From: Staphylotrichum longicolle
Lineage: Eukaryota > Ascomycota > Sordariomycetes > Sordariales > Chaetomiaceae
Length of the DNA: 64,000 nucleotides
NCBI GenBank assembly: GCA_019096155.1
Contig: JAHCVI010000001.1
Coordinates: forward strand, 1,488,001-1,552,000
Direction: 5' to 3'
Shown: positions 1-10,694 of the stretch, piece by piece
Numbering within the stretch: the stretch's first letter is position 1
Layout of the letters: every line of letters begins with the position of its first letter
Notes under the pieces: generated by a model
Databases searched by the model: none
Told to the model about the DNA's origin: nothing
The model's input: the letters and a program-made list of their open reading frames with translations, nothing else
Position numbers and translations under genes: made by a program

Positions 1-2341
1 GAGCTCGGGTTTCTGGTCCAGGTCGCCAAACAACCGCGGAAACAAAGTGAGCAGCTCCGTGCTGGCGTTGACCGCGACGGCCGGGCCTTCGACGAGCTCG
101 AGGATGGCGAGCTGCGTCATCTTGATCTGGAGGATGCTCTCCTTCTCGTAGTCATCCATCTCATCCACTAGGCCATCGCCATTCTTCGGCTTTGATCCCA
201 GCCTCCTTGAGGTGCTCGCTTCGGTACCCAGTCAAGTGTTTACTCCCAAACAGAACAAAGGGTCCTTGAACTGCTCGATGGCGCCCTCACAGGCCCGCGC
301 AGCCATGACGTACTCTTGCCGCGCGCTCAGCATCAGCGCGAGCAGGTGCCATAGCGGGATTAGCGACCGCTCCCGCCAGTACAACCCGAGTCGCAGCTCC
401 TGGCTTTGGCTAAGGGATTTGTCGGCAAGAAGAGCTGTCTTGACCAGCTCAATTGACGCTGACAGCTTGCGCTGCTCGGCGTACAACACCCCCAGAGCAA
501 ACACGGCCCGGGGATCGGCCGCATGGCCAAGTCCAGGCGACAACGATCTCCTGAGACACTGAATGGCCTTCTCCTGAATCGTGGCGCGTGACTCGGGCTC
601 GTACGTCATCCGCGCCCACTGGGCTTGGGCCAGCCCTATCGACTGCCACGCGACGGCGAGCACATTCGACGGCACCTCGTCTTCAGGATCGGCACCATCC
701 GAGTCCCGGCCTTGCTCCTTCTCTACCAGATCCTCAAGCTCCTCGGCCAGCTTGTGCGCCTTCTCGGCCGCCTCCCTGCTGCCGAACCGGCAGAGCGCCG
801 CAATGCACACCGAGATGGTCTCGAACATGATCGCAGCGCTATCCAGCGCAGGCTCGTGGTGGCCCGTCTTTTCCACCCGCGCCCTGCCCTTCTTGACAAG
901 CTCGAACCACGAGTCGAAGGCCATGAAAGCCAGATCAAACTCGGCCACCGCAAGATGCACCGTAAACATGTGCCTCAGGATCGCCGTCGAGTGATACGTC
1001 TTGGCCGCGGCGCCATAGAGCGAGTCCAGAGTCCCATGGCACAACGAGTCCCTCCCCCCAGCACCCAAATCGCCCTCCTTCCACCCACGCCCATTCAGGA
1101 TCTCCCAGTTCTGCATCATCCGCCGCACAAAGTCCTCCACCTCCACCCGCTCCTCGTCCGCCCTCGGAAACCTCGTCTCGCCGTACAACAGCCCCTGGTA
1201 GATCAGCTCGACCTTCTTCAGCTCGCGCACAACAGCGCCCTGACCGACGCCCCCTCATACCCCGCCGACGCCGTGAACCCCCCCATCGGGAACGGCAGAC
1301 CCCCCTGCAACACCTCGGACAGCGCGAGGTAGTACGCGCCCCACACCTGCCGCCGGCACGCCGCCCTTGAAGCCCTTCCCGCCGGGCAGCGCGGCGGGCC
1401 CGCCGCCCTGGCCGCGGCCCAGTACCGCCCCCACGCGCGGAAGCACACCAGGCTGTCCGGCTCGCGCGGCGACCGCGCCCCGTCCCGCAGCGCCTGCGCG
1501 GCGAGCAGGCAGTACTCGGTCAGGAACAGCTCGGCCCAGTAGCGCGTCTGCTGGCGCGAGGCCGGGCCGGGCCCCGCGGCCCACACGGCGCCCAGCCCGG
1601 GCAGGGCGGCCTCGAAGGCGGCGAGGGCCCCGCGCGCTGGCCGTCGCGCGCGAGGCAGTTGGCGCGCAGGTAGGCGGCCTTGAGGGCGCACACTTTGGTC
1701 CATTCGGAGGGGTTGCCCGGAGGGCGTCGGCGGCGGAGGGGTCGTTGCGGTTGTTGTCGTTGTCGTCGTCGTCGTCGAGAAGGGTGTGGGGCAGGCGGGC
1801 GAGGGCGGCTGGGTAGTCGCGGAGTACCCAGAGGAGCCAGCCGGCGCAGACGCGGGCTTGGAAGCGGTCTTCGGGGCGCGAAGAGGAGTCGATTGCTGAA
1901 GAGCGGGGGCAGGTGGAGGGCTACGTCGGGGCCGCCGGGGTTGTGAGGAGGAAGAAGGCGGGTGCTGTCGCCGGCGGTTGTGGAGGGGCGGGTTTGAGGT
2001 TGGCTTTGGCGATGAGGTGTTCGAGTTCGGCGGTTAGGGTGAGGCCTGTGAGGAGATTGGTTAGCCGGGGACTGGAGGGGAGGATGGGAAGAGTCGTACA
2101 AGCCCGTTCTGGGGCGTGCTTCCGCACCTTGCGGACCAGCTCGGGCACGGCATCCCAGTTTTCGTCGCAGCGGGCATCGTCGAGCTGTTGGATGTAATGC
2201 GCGGCCTTGGTTGCGTCCGGCTGTGTGGGTGTTGTCGAGCGCGTCAGCACACGGAGAGCAGAACAGAAGCAAGGAAGAGGAAGGAGATGGAAATGGGAGG
2301 GAAGTGGGATGGAAACAAATATTCGGGAATCAATTTACCAT
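1..2341 (-). CDS. YPP1: YPP1/TTC7-like PI4-kinase scaffold protein, C-terminus cut by window edge, several frame breaks
   Basis: Helical, TPR-like protein resembling fungal Ypp1 (TTC7 family, also annotated as filamentation protein Rhf1). In yeast Ypp1 holds the PI4-kinase Stt4 with Efr3 at the plasma membrane; the role here is inferred from family. Recognisable segments include ARCDENWDAVPELVRKVRK near the start, TRYWAELFLTEYCLLAAQAL, LWHLLALMLSARQ and DEMDDYEKESILQIKMTQL close to the left edge, where the gene continues outside the window. I place the ATG at 2341-2339, followed at once by an intron (2221-2338, GTAAAT...CAG). A second intron, 2046-2099, is 54 nt and free of stops. The frame changes about seven times (near 205, 250, 1252, 1648, 1712, 1888 and 1928); most fit a lost base in a G/C run, a few an extra base. 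Its start faces RIX1. Confidence 0.78.
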
Positions 2342-3002
2342 GTTGCCTCGTTGGAAAGCCCACTCGCACTACGATGACCTGATCCTACAACACATGCGGA
2401 CAGAGAGACGTTCTCGAGTTGTTGTGTATCACGGTTGGAGAAGTTGGATATTGGGAGCGGCGATTCGAGTTCGGAGTTTGCTGGGGTGGATGATGGACGC
2501 TCGGTAAGGTACAGTATGCTTGCACATAACCTGGAAGCTCCAGCGAAAGTTAAACCAAATCCTCGGCGATCCCTGCCGCAAAGCTGGGCCCGCCCACAAC
2601 GGCACATGCAGCGCCAACAACGGGAGCCGGGATTGGCCAACGGTCCGTTTACACAGTGCAGGGGTTTGAGGAGCTGCAACACCAATTGGAACAAAAATTT
2701 CAAGACCAATTCACATGTAAATATCGAGTTGTGAGAGTTTGCTGTTAACTTGCAGCACTTTGTCGCAATTGTCGAATTCAACCTTGAATATTCGACACCT
2801 GTTGACCGTAGTTTTGTCTCGAGTGCAAGACGGCTCACAGGTTTATCCAACTTGGAGATCCAGGGCTCCAAGGTGTGAATTAGGTCTTCTTTGCACAAGA
2901 AGCCGACTTTTTTTTTTTTTTCCTCTTATTTTTCCCTTCTCTCTTTTCACACTCACACTCACCCTTTTGTTCTACAAACACAAAACCAAACACCTCCCCG
3001 CC
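2342..3002. promoter_or_regulatory. Divergent promoter interval between the YPP1-like gene and RIX1
   Basis: About 660 bp separate the two divergent start codons. The RIX1-proximal end has a run of 14 T (2908-2921) and then a pyrimidine-rich stretch with CACTCAC-type repeats up to the ATG at 3003, as is common upstream of fungal start codons. No gene is seen in it. Confidence 0.5.
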
Positions 3003-5451
3003 ATGGCTGCGCCACCCGATCTGAGGGTGCTCTGCCGTCGGCTGACCTCGACCCCCGTTGACGAGCTCCCGCGTGTGTGCCCGGTGCTCGTCAGCCATGT
3101 GCTGCGCTGCGGCCCTGCCCTCTCTGCGCCCCAGGATGCAAAGGACAAGGCTTCCGAGACGCCCATGCTGGTCCACAAGCTGAGGACTCACATTACTACT
3201 CTTCTGACTGGCAAGAACCCTGCCGGCCGCTTTGCTGCCGTGTGCTTGGTCAAGGCCGTCATCGATGTGGGCGGATGGGAGAGCCTGCGGGCGTCGCACC
3301 CCTGGCTCAGGGGCTTGATTGGGGTGCTGCAGGTATGTCCAACAACACGTCCGCGTTACTCAGAAAACTACTAATGCCCTCCAGAAACCCGACCCCCTTG
3401 CGTCCAAGGAGCTGTCCATCGTCACCCTCACCAAGATCTACATGCTGCTCCAAGGCTACCCAACCCTAGTCCGGGAGATGGCCACGCCCACCGTTCCAGA
3501 CTACGCCACGGCCTGCCTTCAGCTCATCAAGGCCCCAGCTTCGGGCAAGCCGCTCAAGGTTCCCGCCAGCTTTGTTGACACCGTCGCTTGCTCCCTTTCC
3601 AAGCTCGTTGTGCTCTATCCAACCACCCTGCGGCCAAAGGCCGCCGAGATGAAGGCTGCCCTCAGGGCCTATGTCGCCCCAACCTTGTCCGATGCCTCCA
3701 TTGTCCCCCGCAGCCTCAGGGAGAGCGCTCGCCGGCTGTTTATACTCTTGTCCTACACGGCGCCTAAGAATGGCAGCAGCGACGAGTGGGCCAAGGCTAT
3801 CAGGCTGTCCATCCTGGACTCTCACGCGACGGTCGACCAGATCTTCCGGGCCGTCGTCGAATCTTGGGAGTCGGCCACCGGGTATCGAAGCCAGGGCGTA
3901 CGCGCCGGCCCAGAGCCTTCTGGAGGAGGAGATTCAGCCGAGGACCTGCCGTTCTGGAGCGGTGTACAGGCTGGCGCCGAGAGGCTCGTTGGCCTTCTCG
4001 AGTTCTTGGCCGCCTACTTTGACAATCCCACCAAAGCGCCCGTCACCATCCCCGTCGGGGAGCTCCTGGACCTGACAGCAAGGATAACGCTCGTGACGCC
4101 TCCTTCTCCCACCTCGGAGGAAACCATCGAGACCAATCCCGCCATCGGCCGGGACGAGAAGGCCGAGCTCTGGAGCGTCCTCCCAGACATCCACATCGCC
4201 GTTCTGCGTCTCCACCACGCCCTCATCCGCCGTCTGCGCGAGAACGCCGCCCCGCTCGCGACCGACATTCTCGACCAAATGGTCCGCGTCTCCAACGCCA
4301 GCCGGCCCGTCCCCGCCGTGCGCGAGACCGCCTACGCCCTCACCCAAGACCTCCTCCTCCTCGCCGGCCCGACCCTCCCCAAACTCACCGTCGACTCCCT
4401 CGGCCCCCTCATCCAGTCCACCTGCCAAGACATCCTCCTCGCAACCGGCCACCTCAAACCCGACGCCCAGCAGCCCCCCACAAGCGCCACCACCACCACC
4501 ACCATCACCAAACAAACCCCCAAACCCAACCCCAACTCCGCCAGCGCCAGCACCAACGCCGACGCCTACGCCCTCCCCACCACCGGCGCCCCCTTCCCCT
4601 CCTCGTTGACTCCCCCGTAACCACCGCCGCCTCCTCCTCCTCCCTCACTTCCTCTCCCACCTGCCCCAGCCCCACCTCCCGCCCGACCTGCGCGGCCTCC
4701 TCGACCGCACCGCCATCCTCGCGCACAGCCTCCCCGGCATGCTCGCCAGCTGCCTGCACCCCTACCGCGACAGCCGCGGGCGCTTCTACCCGAGCATCCT
4801 GCCCTTTTTGGTGAGGCGGTTCCCCGCGGACCAGGCGGTGGAGGTGTTGCGGAGTAACCTCGTGCGCGGGGGTGGCAGCGGCGGTGGTGGTAATAGAACA
4901 GGGGATGAACAGGGGACGTGGGATCCGAGGGAGGGGCTGGAGGAGTTGGTTTTGCGGGCCGGGAGGAGGGAGGCGCTCGGGGAGCGGGGCGATGATGATG
5001 ATGAGGAGATGGGTGATGGTGGTGGGGAGGAGGGGAGGGGGAGGGGGAAGAGGAGAATGCGAAGGGGGGGAGAAGGACAAGGGGAAGGGGAAGGGAGTGA
5101 GTGGGTGGGGAGTTGAGATGGAGGTTGACGAAACTTCGGCTGCGCCGGAGGCGAGCGCGAATCCCTTTGCGACGGTGGTCGGTTGCCGCGGCGCCCAGGA
5201 GGAGCCGGCTGTCCCGCCGCTGAAGCGCAAGAGCGAGGTGGCCGAGTCCGATGCGGGCAAGCCGCCGAAGCGGGTCGACACCGGCATCGCGGCTGCTCAG
5301 GTGGCTGTCATGCCCAAGCGGAGCCGGCTGGGGAGAGGGATGAGGGCGATGATGAGAGCGATAGTGAGGGGAGCGTGCAGATTGATATGACGCTTGATGA
5401 TGACGACGACGAGAGGAGGAGGAGGAGGAGGAGGAGGATGACGATGAGTGA
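3003..5451 (+). CDS. RIX1: Pre-rRNA-processing protein RIX1
   Basis: Rix1/PELP1-family protein. Rix1 acts with Ipi1 and Ipi3 in ITS2 processing and late 60S maturation in the nucleoplasm (family knowledge). The ATG at 3003 opens a 110-codon exon with the RIX1 N-terminal domain (LRVLCRRLTSTPVDELP, GKNPAGRFAAVCLVKAVID, GGWESLRASHPWLRG). An intron follows at 3333-3384 (GTATGT...CAG), then KPDPLASKELSIVTLTKIYM. The repeat-rich middle runs to about 4600. Beyond that the frame must shift near 4600, 4645, 5090, 5333 and 5414 to follow HLPQPHLPPDLRGLLDR, LHPYRDSRGRFYPSILPFL, PPLKRKSEVAESDAGKPPKR (NLS-like) and an acidic D/E-rich tail ending at TGA 5449-5451. About 800 aa in total, in the usual range for filamentous fungi. 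Most breaks fit single-base losses; read without correction the first frame stops at 4620. Confidence 0.83.
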
Positions 5452-5933
5452 GATAGAACAGGAGTCGGATGCGATTCACGCTGTTGATATCTTGTGTATT
5501 GTGTACATAATTCGACGCGCAGCACATGAAAGTGCCAGCCTGTCCTGGCAAAAAGCAACCTCTTTGGGAGATCTCTCTTGTTAAATCTGGGTTGTCCCAG
5601 AGCCACCCCCAGCCAAATGTTAGGCCTCCTAATATCCCTCACTCCAAAACTCTCAAAACGCCTCTGCCGTTACCTTGACCCATGGCCTGCCTTGCCGGCC
5701 AGGCCAGCCAGCCCCATACCGTTTTCCCTGAAAATGCTTTACAAACGGACAACACATATCAGACACACCTCCATACCTAACCAGGCAAATCATCGCGCGT
5801 GGTAGAAAATGCCCAGCCCCTTCCCACCGGCCGCACCTAAACCACCACCAACCCACCCGCAAGTCTTCGGGGATACCAAAAATTGAATCCACAACAAGGA
5901 CACACGAAAAAGGAAAGAAAGAAAGACAGTTTA
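5452..5933. other. Intergenic, convergent 3' ends of RIX1 and the WW-domain gene
   Basis: About 480 bp between two convergent stop codons. I see no gene. If the RIX1 tail is not frame-corrected, its last frame stays open to 5584. Confidence 0.5.
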
Positions 5934-6915
5934 TCAATCCCTCAACCAAGCCCGCCTCTTCTCCTCCTTCTTCGCCCGCCTCTTCTCCTTGAACGCCTTG
6001 AGCTCCGCCTTGCTCGGCTTGATGCCGGCGCGCTCCGCCTTCAGGCTCCGGCCGTCGTGCATGTTGGCGGCGGCGTCGACGTCGAAGAAGGCGCGCATCT
6101 GCCGCCGGCTCTTGGCCTCGTCCGAGTGCCGCTCGGCGCCCTGCTCGGCCGTCTGCCACTGGCCCGTGTGCCGGTTGAAGAAGGCCGCCGTGGTGTAGTC
6201 GTCCGGCTGGTCGGTGGGGAGGAGGGCAGTGGTGGTGGTGGTCGGGGCGGGCGGTGCAGGTTCTGCGCGTACCAGGCGTTTTCGTCGTAGGAGCCGTGGA
6301 TGGCGGGTTGTAACCGCCTGCGATGGAGGTGGGGTTGCTTAGGGTGGTGGTGGTGGTGGTGGTGGTGCCGTTTGCTGGGGTGGGGACAGAGGCGGATGAG
6401 GGCGTGGAGGTGGAGGTGGTGGTGGTGGTGGCGGGCGCAGCGGCCGGGACGCGAGGGTTCTCCTTCTGCCAGGCGCCGGTGAAGCGGTTGTAGAACCAGT
6501 AGCTTTGGTCGTTGGCGTTCCAGTGGAAGTCCCAGCCGTCATCTTCGGGTTCAGGTATCGGTTCCGCGGGGAGAGGAGGGGCGTTCGGGTCTGATGGAAG
6601 GGGTTCGTTCGGAAGCGGAGGGGCGCCATCGTCGTGCGCTGGGAGGGCTTCATTCGGAAGGGGAGGTTGCGTATCGTTGGCGGTCTTGTCTGCTGTCTCG
6701 CTGCCATGCTGCTCCGGGGTATCGGCTCCGGAGTACTCGCCCTCGGAGTGTGAGCTCGCAGGCCGCGGAGAGCTCCTTGCATTGGCGGGTGATGGTTCGG
6801 CTTCCCGAGACTCGGTTGAACTTGATTGTTGCGCCGGCAGCGGGCTCCTCTCTGCTTGTTCGACTGGGCCGTCGGAGGGAAGAGCCGAAGCTTCGGCCGC
6901 TGGTGAGGACGACAT
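5934..6915 (-). CDS. WW-domain protein, two frame breaks
   Basis: About 327 aa after two one-base corrections. The ATG at 6915 begins MSSSPAAEAS, then an acidic, Pro/Ser-rich region with repeated PPLPNEPLP-type phrases. A WW domain lies around residues 110-145: DDGWDFHWNANDQSYWFYNR, then TGAWQKENP, with both signature tryptophans and the aromatic pair. WW domains bind short proline-rich ligands. A Thr-rich low-complexity linker follows, coded by (GGT/GTG)n repeats at 6340-6440. The C-terminal part (DDYTTAAFFNRHTGQWQ, then SRRQMRAFFDVDAA and a Lys/Arg-rich helix) looks like a second, divergent WW-like motif plus a basic coiled segment. Frame breaks near 6305 and 6217 both fit a lost G or C. 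The frame is open upstream to 7053 with an Arg-rich sequence; I prefer 6915 because the upstream part looks like leader. Confidence 0.68.
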
Positions 6916-8553
6916 GGTGAAGCTGTGAAAGCGTCGCTTTGAAGAGAGTGTCGCACTGGACAGCAGTCGGTGTCGCGCACGGTTGGTGTGAGAATTGGAT
7001 CGCCAGCTTCTCTCGAGGGTTCTCGAAGCTCGATGTTTATACCGAGTAGCCACTCGGCTTAGAGCCTTGATTCAGGTGGAGATGCAGTCGCCGTTGCAAA
7101 GAGGAATGCATCTATCCGTAATCAGAGAAGTGTCGTTTTTTTGAGCACTGGCGGCTTTTAGCGATATGATTGAATCGAAGTACGTTGCAAGATCGCAGTT
7201 GGGTATTTGCATGCCCAGACCGCTGGAGTTTTGTGGGGCGGCCGCATGTCAGTTGTGGTGGGTCACTGCCGGCCGCCGAGCCGGGGCCCACTTCCTCTGG
7301 CTCTTCAGTGATCGACGCATCCCATAAGCTTAAACTCTTGCTCCAACTAGCTACCTAAATTCACAAACACTGCACCGTGAGGATCTGTAATTGCCCGAGA
7401 CACGCTGCGCTTCTAGAAACAAGTGAACAGCTCTTTGATCTCCCCGATATCTCAAAGCATTTTCTCTCAACTGCAGCGACCCGGGCAAAGGCAATCGAAC
7501 AAAACTGCCAACAGAATAAGGTACAGATTAAGGTACAGAATGCGCCATGAGAACTCCTCCCGATCCTCCACGGCCTGGTTTTTGCGGCCTGGTGGAATTT
7601 GTCCGGGATCTGTCATCTCACGTCGCCGGTTGGCCGCGAGTTTACCATCCCCATACGCAAGTGCAGATTTCCAACAGTCCATCCCGGGCGGAAACAGGAA
7701 GGCATCGACAGACAAGCCTCCGCTTCTTATACACGCTCGTTTCACCTTCAGCGCTGCATCCCCGGGACTGCAACGGCTGTGATAACGCAAGCGCGTCAAG
7801 GTCGCATCGAGACCACAAGACCACAGGTGCTACCCTGGATTTGGGGTTTGCCGTAGGATCGGCGAGAGCCTCCCTCAATATCTCAGTCTCCATCTCGTCC
7901 ATTTTTAGGCCCTCCGTCCGGACTCTGTTTAGCCGGATATAACTCATGTCGGCCAACCTACGCACACCTTGTATGGCAAAATGCTGATCCTGGGTCCTGG
8001 ACACGTCTGTCGTTGGCCCATCGCCGCTTGTCCTCCCGCGCGGACCGTCACCGATTCGCTGGGAATCCGTTCCAGATCCGGCCCGCCAGGTCGCGAGCAC
8101 ACCTCGACTGCTCGTCGACAACGGTCCGCTCCCACGGCAGGTCTGGGCCACCGTTGCAATCGCCGAGGCATTGACCAATAGATGCAAGCTGCGCAGTGTG
8201 CTGCACTGCTGAACCAGGACACCCAACCCTTTCCCCTTTCCATGCCATGCCGTGCCTGTGAAGAGCCGGAACGGTCCCCAGCCGTTGTCCCCAAGGCGGG
8301 ATCTGGAACGACTATTTGAGCAGCTCGGTTCCCGCGGATCCAGCCCTACCTTGACAGCTCTTTCCGCTTGCTTGCTGGCCCTGCTTCTCCATCGAGCTGC
8401 GCCTTCTACTCTCTCCAGGTCCATATGCTCTTGCATGCCGTCATCATCAAGGTTTTCTCACTGGAGTTTACAGAGAAGCCTCCCTCAGCACGTGCTTCCT
8501 CTGATTCCTCTCGAGATTCGACAAACACCTAGGATATTTTACAGTGAACAGCA
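6916..8553. other. Intergenic interval between divergent WW-domain and GH16 genes
   Basis: About 1.6 kb of mixed composition between two divergent starts. Several frames are open for 60-260 codons, but none shows a recognisable domain or a plausible spliced structure. I see promoter space only. Confidence 0.45.
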
Positions 8554-9744
8554 ATGGAGCCGTTAAAACGGATACTGAGTCTACCTGCGTCTCTATCCTC
8601 CCTAGTTCTCCTTATATCCGCCGCCGCTCCCCTCACAACAGCTGAATCGCCCCTGACCGAGGACTCACAATGCGGCTGCTACCTCACCAACGGCAACCAG
8701 AGCACCTACTTCTCCGACCACCGATTCTTCGACTTCCGCAGTCTCTCCCAGTATGCCGGCGTGCCGGCCGTCATCCGGGACTACCAATCCAGCCCCGGGG
8801 CTGACCCGACCAGCGGCTACTTCACCAGCACCGACTGGACGAGCTTCTGGATGCTCGGCAGCTGGAACAACAGCAACGGCGCGCGGGCCGACGCCAGCGT
8901 GCGCATGGTCAACTCGCCCAACAACATCTACATCGAGGCCAGCACCGAGGCCAACCCGTCCTCCCAGACGTGGCTCACGCTGCGCACGCAGCGCCTGCAG
9001 GACTTCCAGACGGCCGCCGAGGTCGAGTCGGCCTCGGCCAAGTTCAAGTACCTCTCCATCCGCATGCGCGCCCGCACCGTCGGCGCCCGCGGCGCCATCA
9101 CCGCCATGTTCACCTACCGCGGCGCCGACACGCTGGCGCAGGTCCAGGAGTCGGACCTCGAGATCCGCACCGGCGACCCGCGCAACCTGATCCACTACAC
9201 CAACCAGCCGGCCTACACCGACGCCGGCGACGTCGTCGCCCAGGCCACGGCCAACGCCACCATGCCGGGCGGGCTCGACTGGACCGCCTGGGCGGTGCAC
9301 CGCATGGACTGGACCCCCGGCCGGACGACGTGGTACGTCGACGACGTGCAGGTCGCGCAGATCGAGTTCCAGGCGCCCCGGGACGAGAGCAACATCATCC
9401 TGAACGCGTGGAGCGACGGCGGCAAGTGGACGGGCAACATGACGCTGAACGACGCGGCGTACCTGCAGGTGCAGTGGCTCGAGGTCGTGTACAACAGCAC
9501 CGCGGCCGAGGGGGGCAAGGCGAAGAAACGGGACGGGGCCGGCTCGGCAGCAGCAGCAGCAGCAGCAGCAGCAGCGTGCGGGGCGGTCTGCAGCGTCGAC
9601 CAGACGCCGCAGCTGGGGAAGCCGGTCATGTTGTGGAAGACGGGGGCTGCGGCGAAAACAAACGGGAGCGGGAGGCTGGTGGCGTGGGTTCCGAGCGCGG
9701 TGGTGTTGTGGATGGTGCTGCTCTCGACCGGGTTGTTAGCTTAA
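8554..9744 (+). CDS. Secreted, probably GPI-anchored GH16-family glycoside hydrolase
   Basis: Intact single-exon gene of 396 aa. The N-terminus is a signal peptide (SLPASLSSLVLLISAAAPLTTA). The mature part is a concanavalin A-like/GH16 fold, with the catalytic ExDxE signature in VQESDLEIRTGD at about residues 203-214 and the jelly-roll phrases GLDWTAWAVHRMDWTPGRTT and TWYVDDVQVAQIEF. GH16 enzymes cut or rearrange beta-glucans and related polysaccharides; the substrate cannot be told from sequence. Several N-x-S/T sites suit a secreted protein. After residue 320 there is a KKR site, a 10-alanine run coded by GCA repeats, a short Cys-containing segment, a Ser/Gly/Asn stretch and a C-terminal hydrophobic tail (VPSAVVLWMVLLSTGLLA) typical of a GPI signal. 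It probably acts at the cell wall or membrane surface. Confidence 0.86.
   Translation: MEPLKRILSLPASLSSLVLLISAAAPLTTAESPLTEDSQCGCYLTNGNQSTYFSDHRFFDFRSLSQYAGVPAVIRDYQSSPGADPTSGYFTSTDWTSFWMLGSWNNSNGARADASVRMVNSPNNIYIEASTEANPSSQTWLTLRTQRLQDFQTAAEVESASAKFKYLSIRMRARTVGARGAITAMFTYRGADTLAQVQESDLEIRTGDPRNLIHYTNQPAYTDAGDVVAQATANATMPGGLDWTAWAVHRMDWTPGRTTWYVDDVQVAQIEFQAPRDESNIILNAWSDGGKWTGNMTLNDAAYLQVQWLEVVYNSTAAEGGKAKKRDGAGSAAAAAAAAAACGAVCSVDQTPQLGKPVMLWKTGAAAKTNGSGRLVAWVPSAVVLWMVLLSTGLLA
9547..9576 (+). repeat. GCA microsatellite coding for polyalanine
   Basis: About ten GCA/GCG codons in a row within the GH16 gene, between the catalytic domain and the GPI region. Likely length-variable between strains. 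Confidence 0.9.
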
Positions 9745-10694
9745 AAGTAGAAGGTCTGGCGTCAGGGGGTGGATGTGGGCGTTTAAACTGATTTCCTTCT
9801 GAACCCCCCTCTCCTGTTTTTCACAGTTTGGTCTGATGGGAATTGGGAAGGGGATAGGCCACTTGCCCTTTCTTAAGTTTGAAGGGAGGGGGCGTCGCCC
9901 AGCCGAACATGATCAGGCTGAAGAAGCCTCAGCGTGGCGGCTTCATTGTTGGCGCCCAGAACGGCAACCACGACTAGGTGGTGCAACGGGCCCATGCAGC
10001 GGGCGAAGTTATAAACGTCTCCAGCCCCGCCACAGCCAACCATCGTCACAGCCCTCAGCAGCAACACATCCAACATAGACGCGACAGGACCGCCGCACCA
10101 CGGCTCTGTCGCGTGTATGCGCTCGATGCCTCCGCTCCTGATCTCCACAGCGTCAACTTGGACACGGAAGCCCTTGCGGGGGCGTCGAACGCGATCTTGC
10201 CTTCGAGTTCGAGCGAGAAGTTGGGGGCCGCCGGCGGAAGTTCCCTCCCGGATGTTGGTGAGCACGTCGGGAGGCGCCGCAACATCCACGTCCTCGCTTT
10301 TCTACGGCGAGGAGTGGGCAACGCGGGCAGCACCGCCAACTAGGACGAGTTGGCGACGGGGTTCTGGTCGGACCAGGCGGGCCAGTGAGGATTCGAGTGC
10401 TTCTCGGATTGGCGTGCGGCGGTAGGGGACGACGTTTGGCTCCGGCGTGTTGTGGAGGCTGGAGACGAAGATGCTTGCGGCCAGCTGTGCCGAGGAATGG
10501 GTGCGCGCAGAGGCTATCTTATTTCAGAACGAGAGGCTATCTCAGTTAGGTACCCAGGGGAAAGACAAGCGTGTCACTGGCAAGTGCAGTTTGAACTAGG
10601 CGTTGTCAGGAGACCATCGAAACTGTACTTTTAAATTTCACTCTATAGTTCATCCCTCGTGCTTCAGATACCACATGATTCTCCCCGAAGAAAC
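9745..10694. other. Intergenic interval with possible broken coding remnant on the minus strand
   Basis: About 950 bp between the 3' ends of the GH16 and metallophosphoesterase genes. On the minus strand at about 9880-10500 there are short codon-like stretches in different frames (LHNTPEPNVVPYRRTPIRE; NFSLELEGKIAFDAPARAS; LHHLVVVAVLGANNEAATL) separated by stops. They may be a decayed gene, but I cannot name the family. Confidence 0.25.

Noticed and set aside
4600..5451. Interpreting the RIX1 3' frame changes as extra introns
   Set aside because: No GT...AG pairs with suitable spacing join the conserved blocks, while single-base corrections do so at once.
6916..7053. N-terminal extension of the WW-domain protein (Arg-rich, presequence-like)
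   Set aside because: The phrase is in frame, but it reads like untranslated leader and the WW protein has no organelle context. ATG 6915 is preferred.
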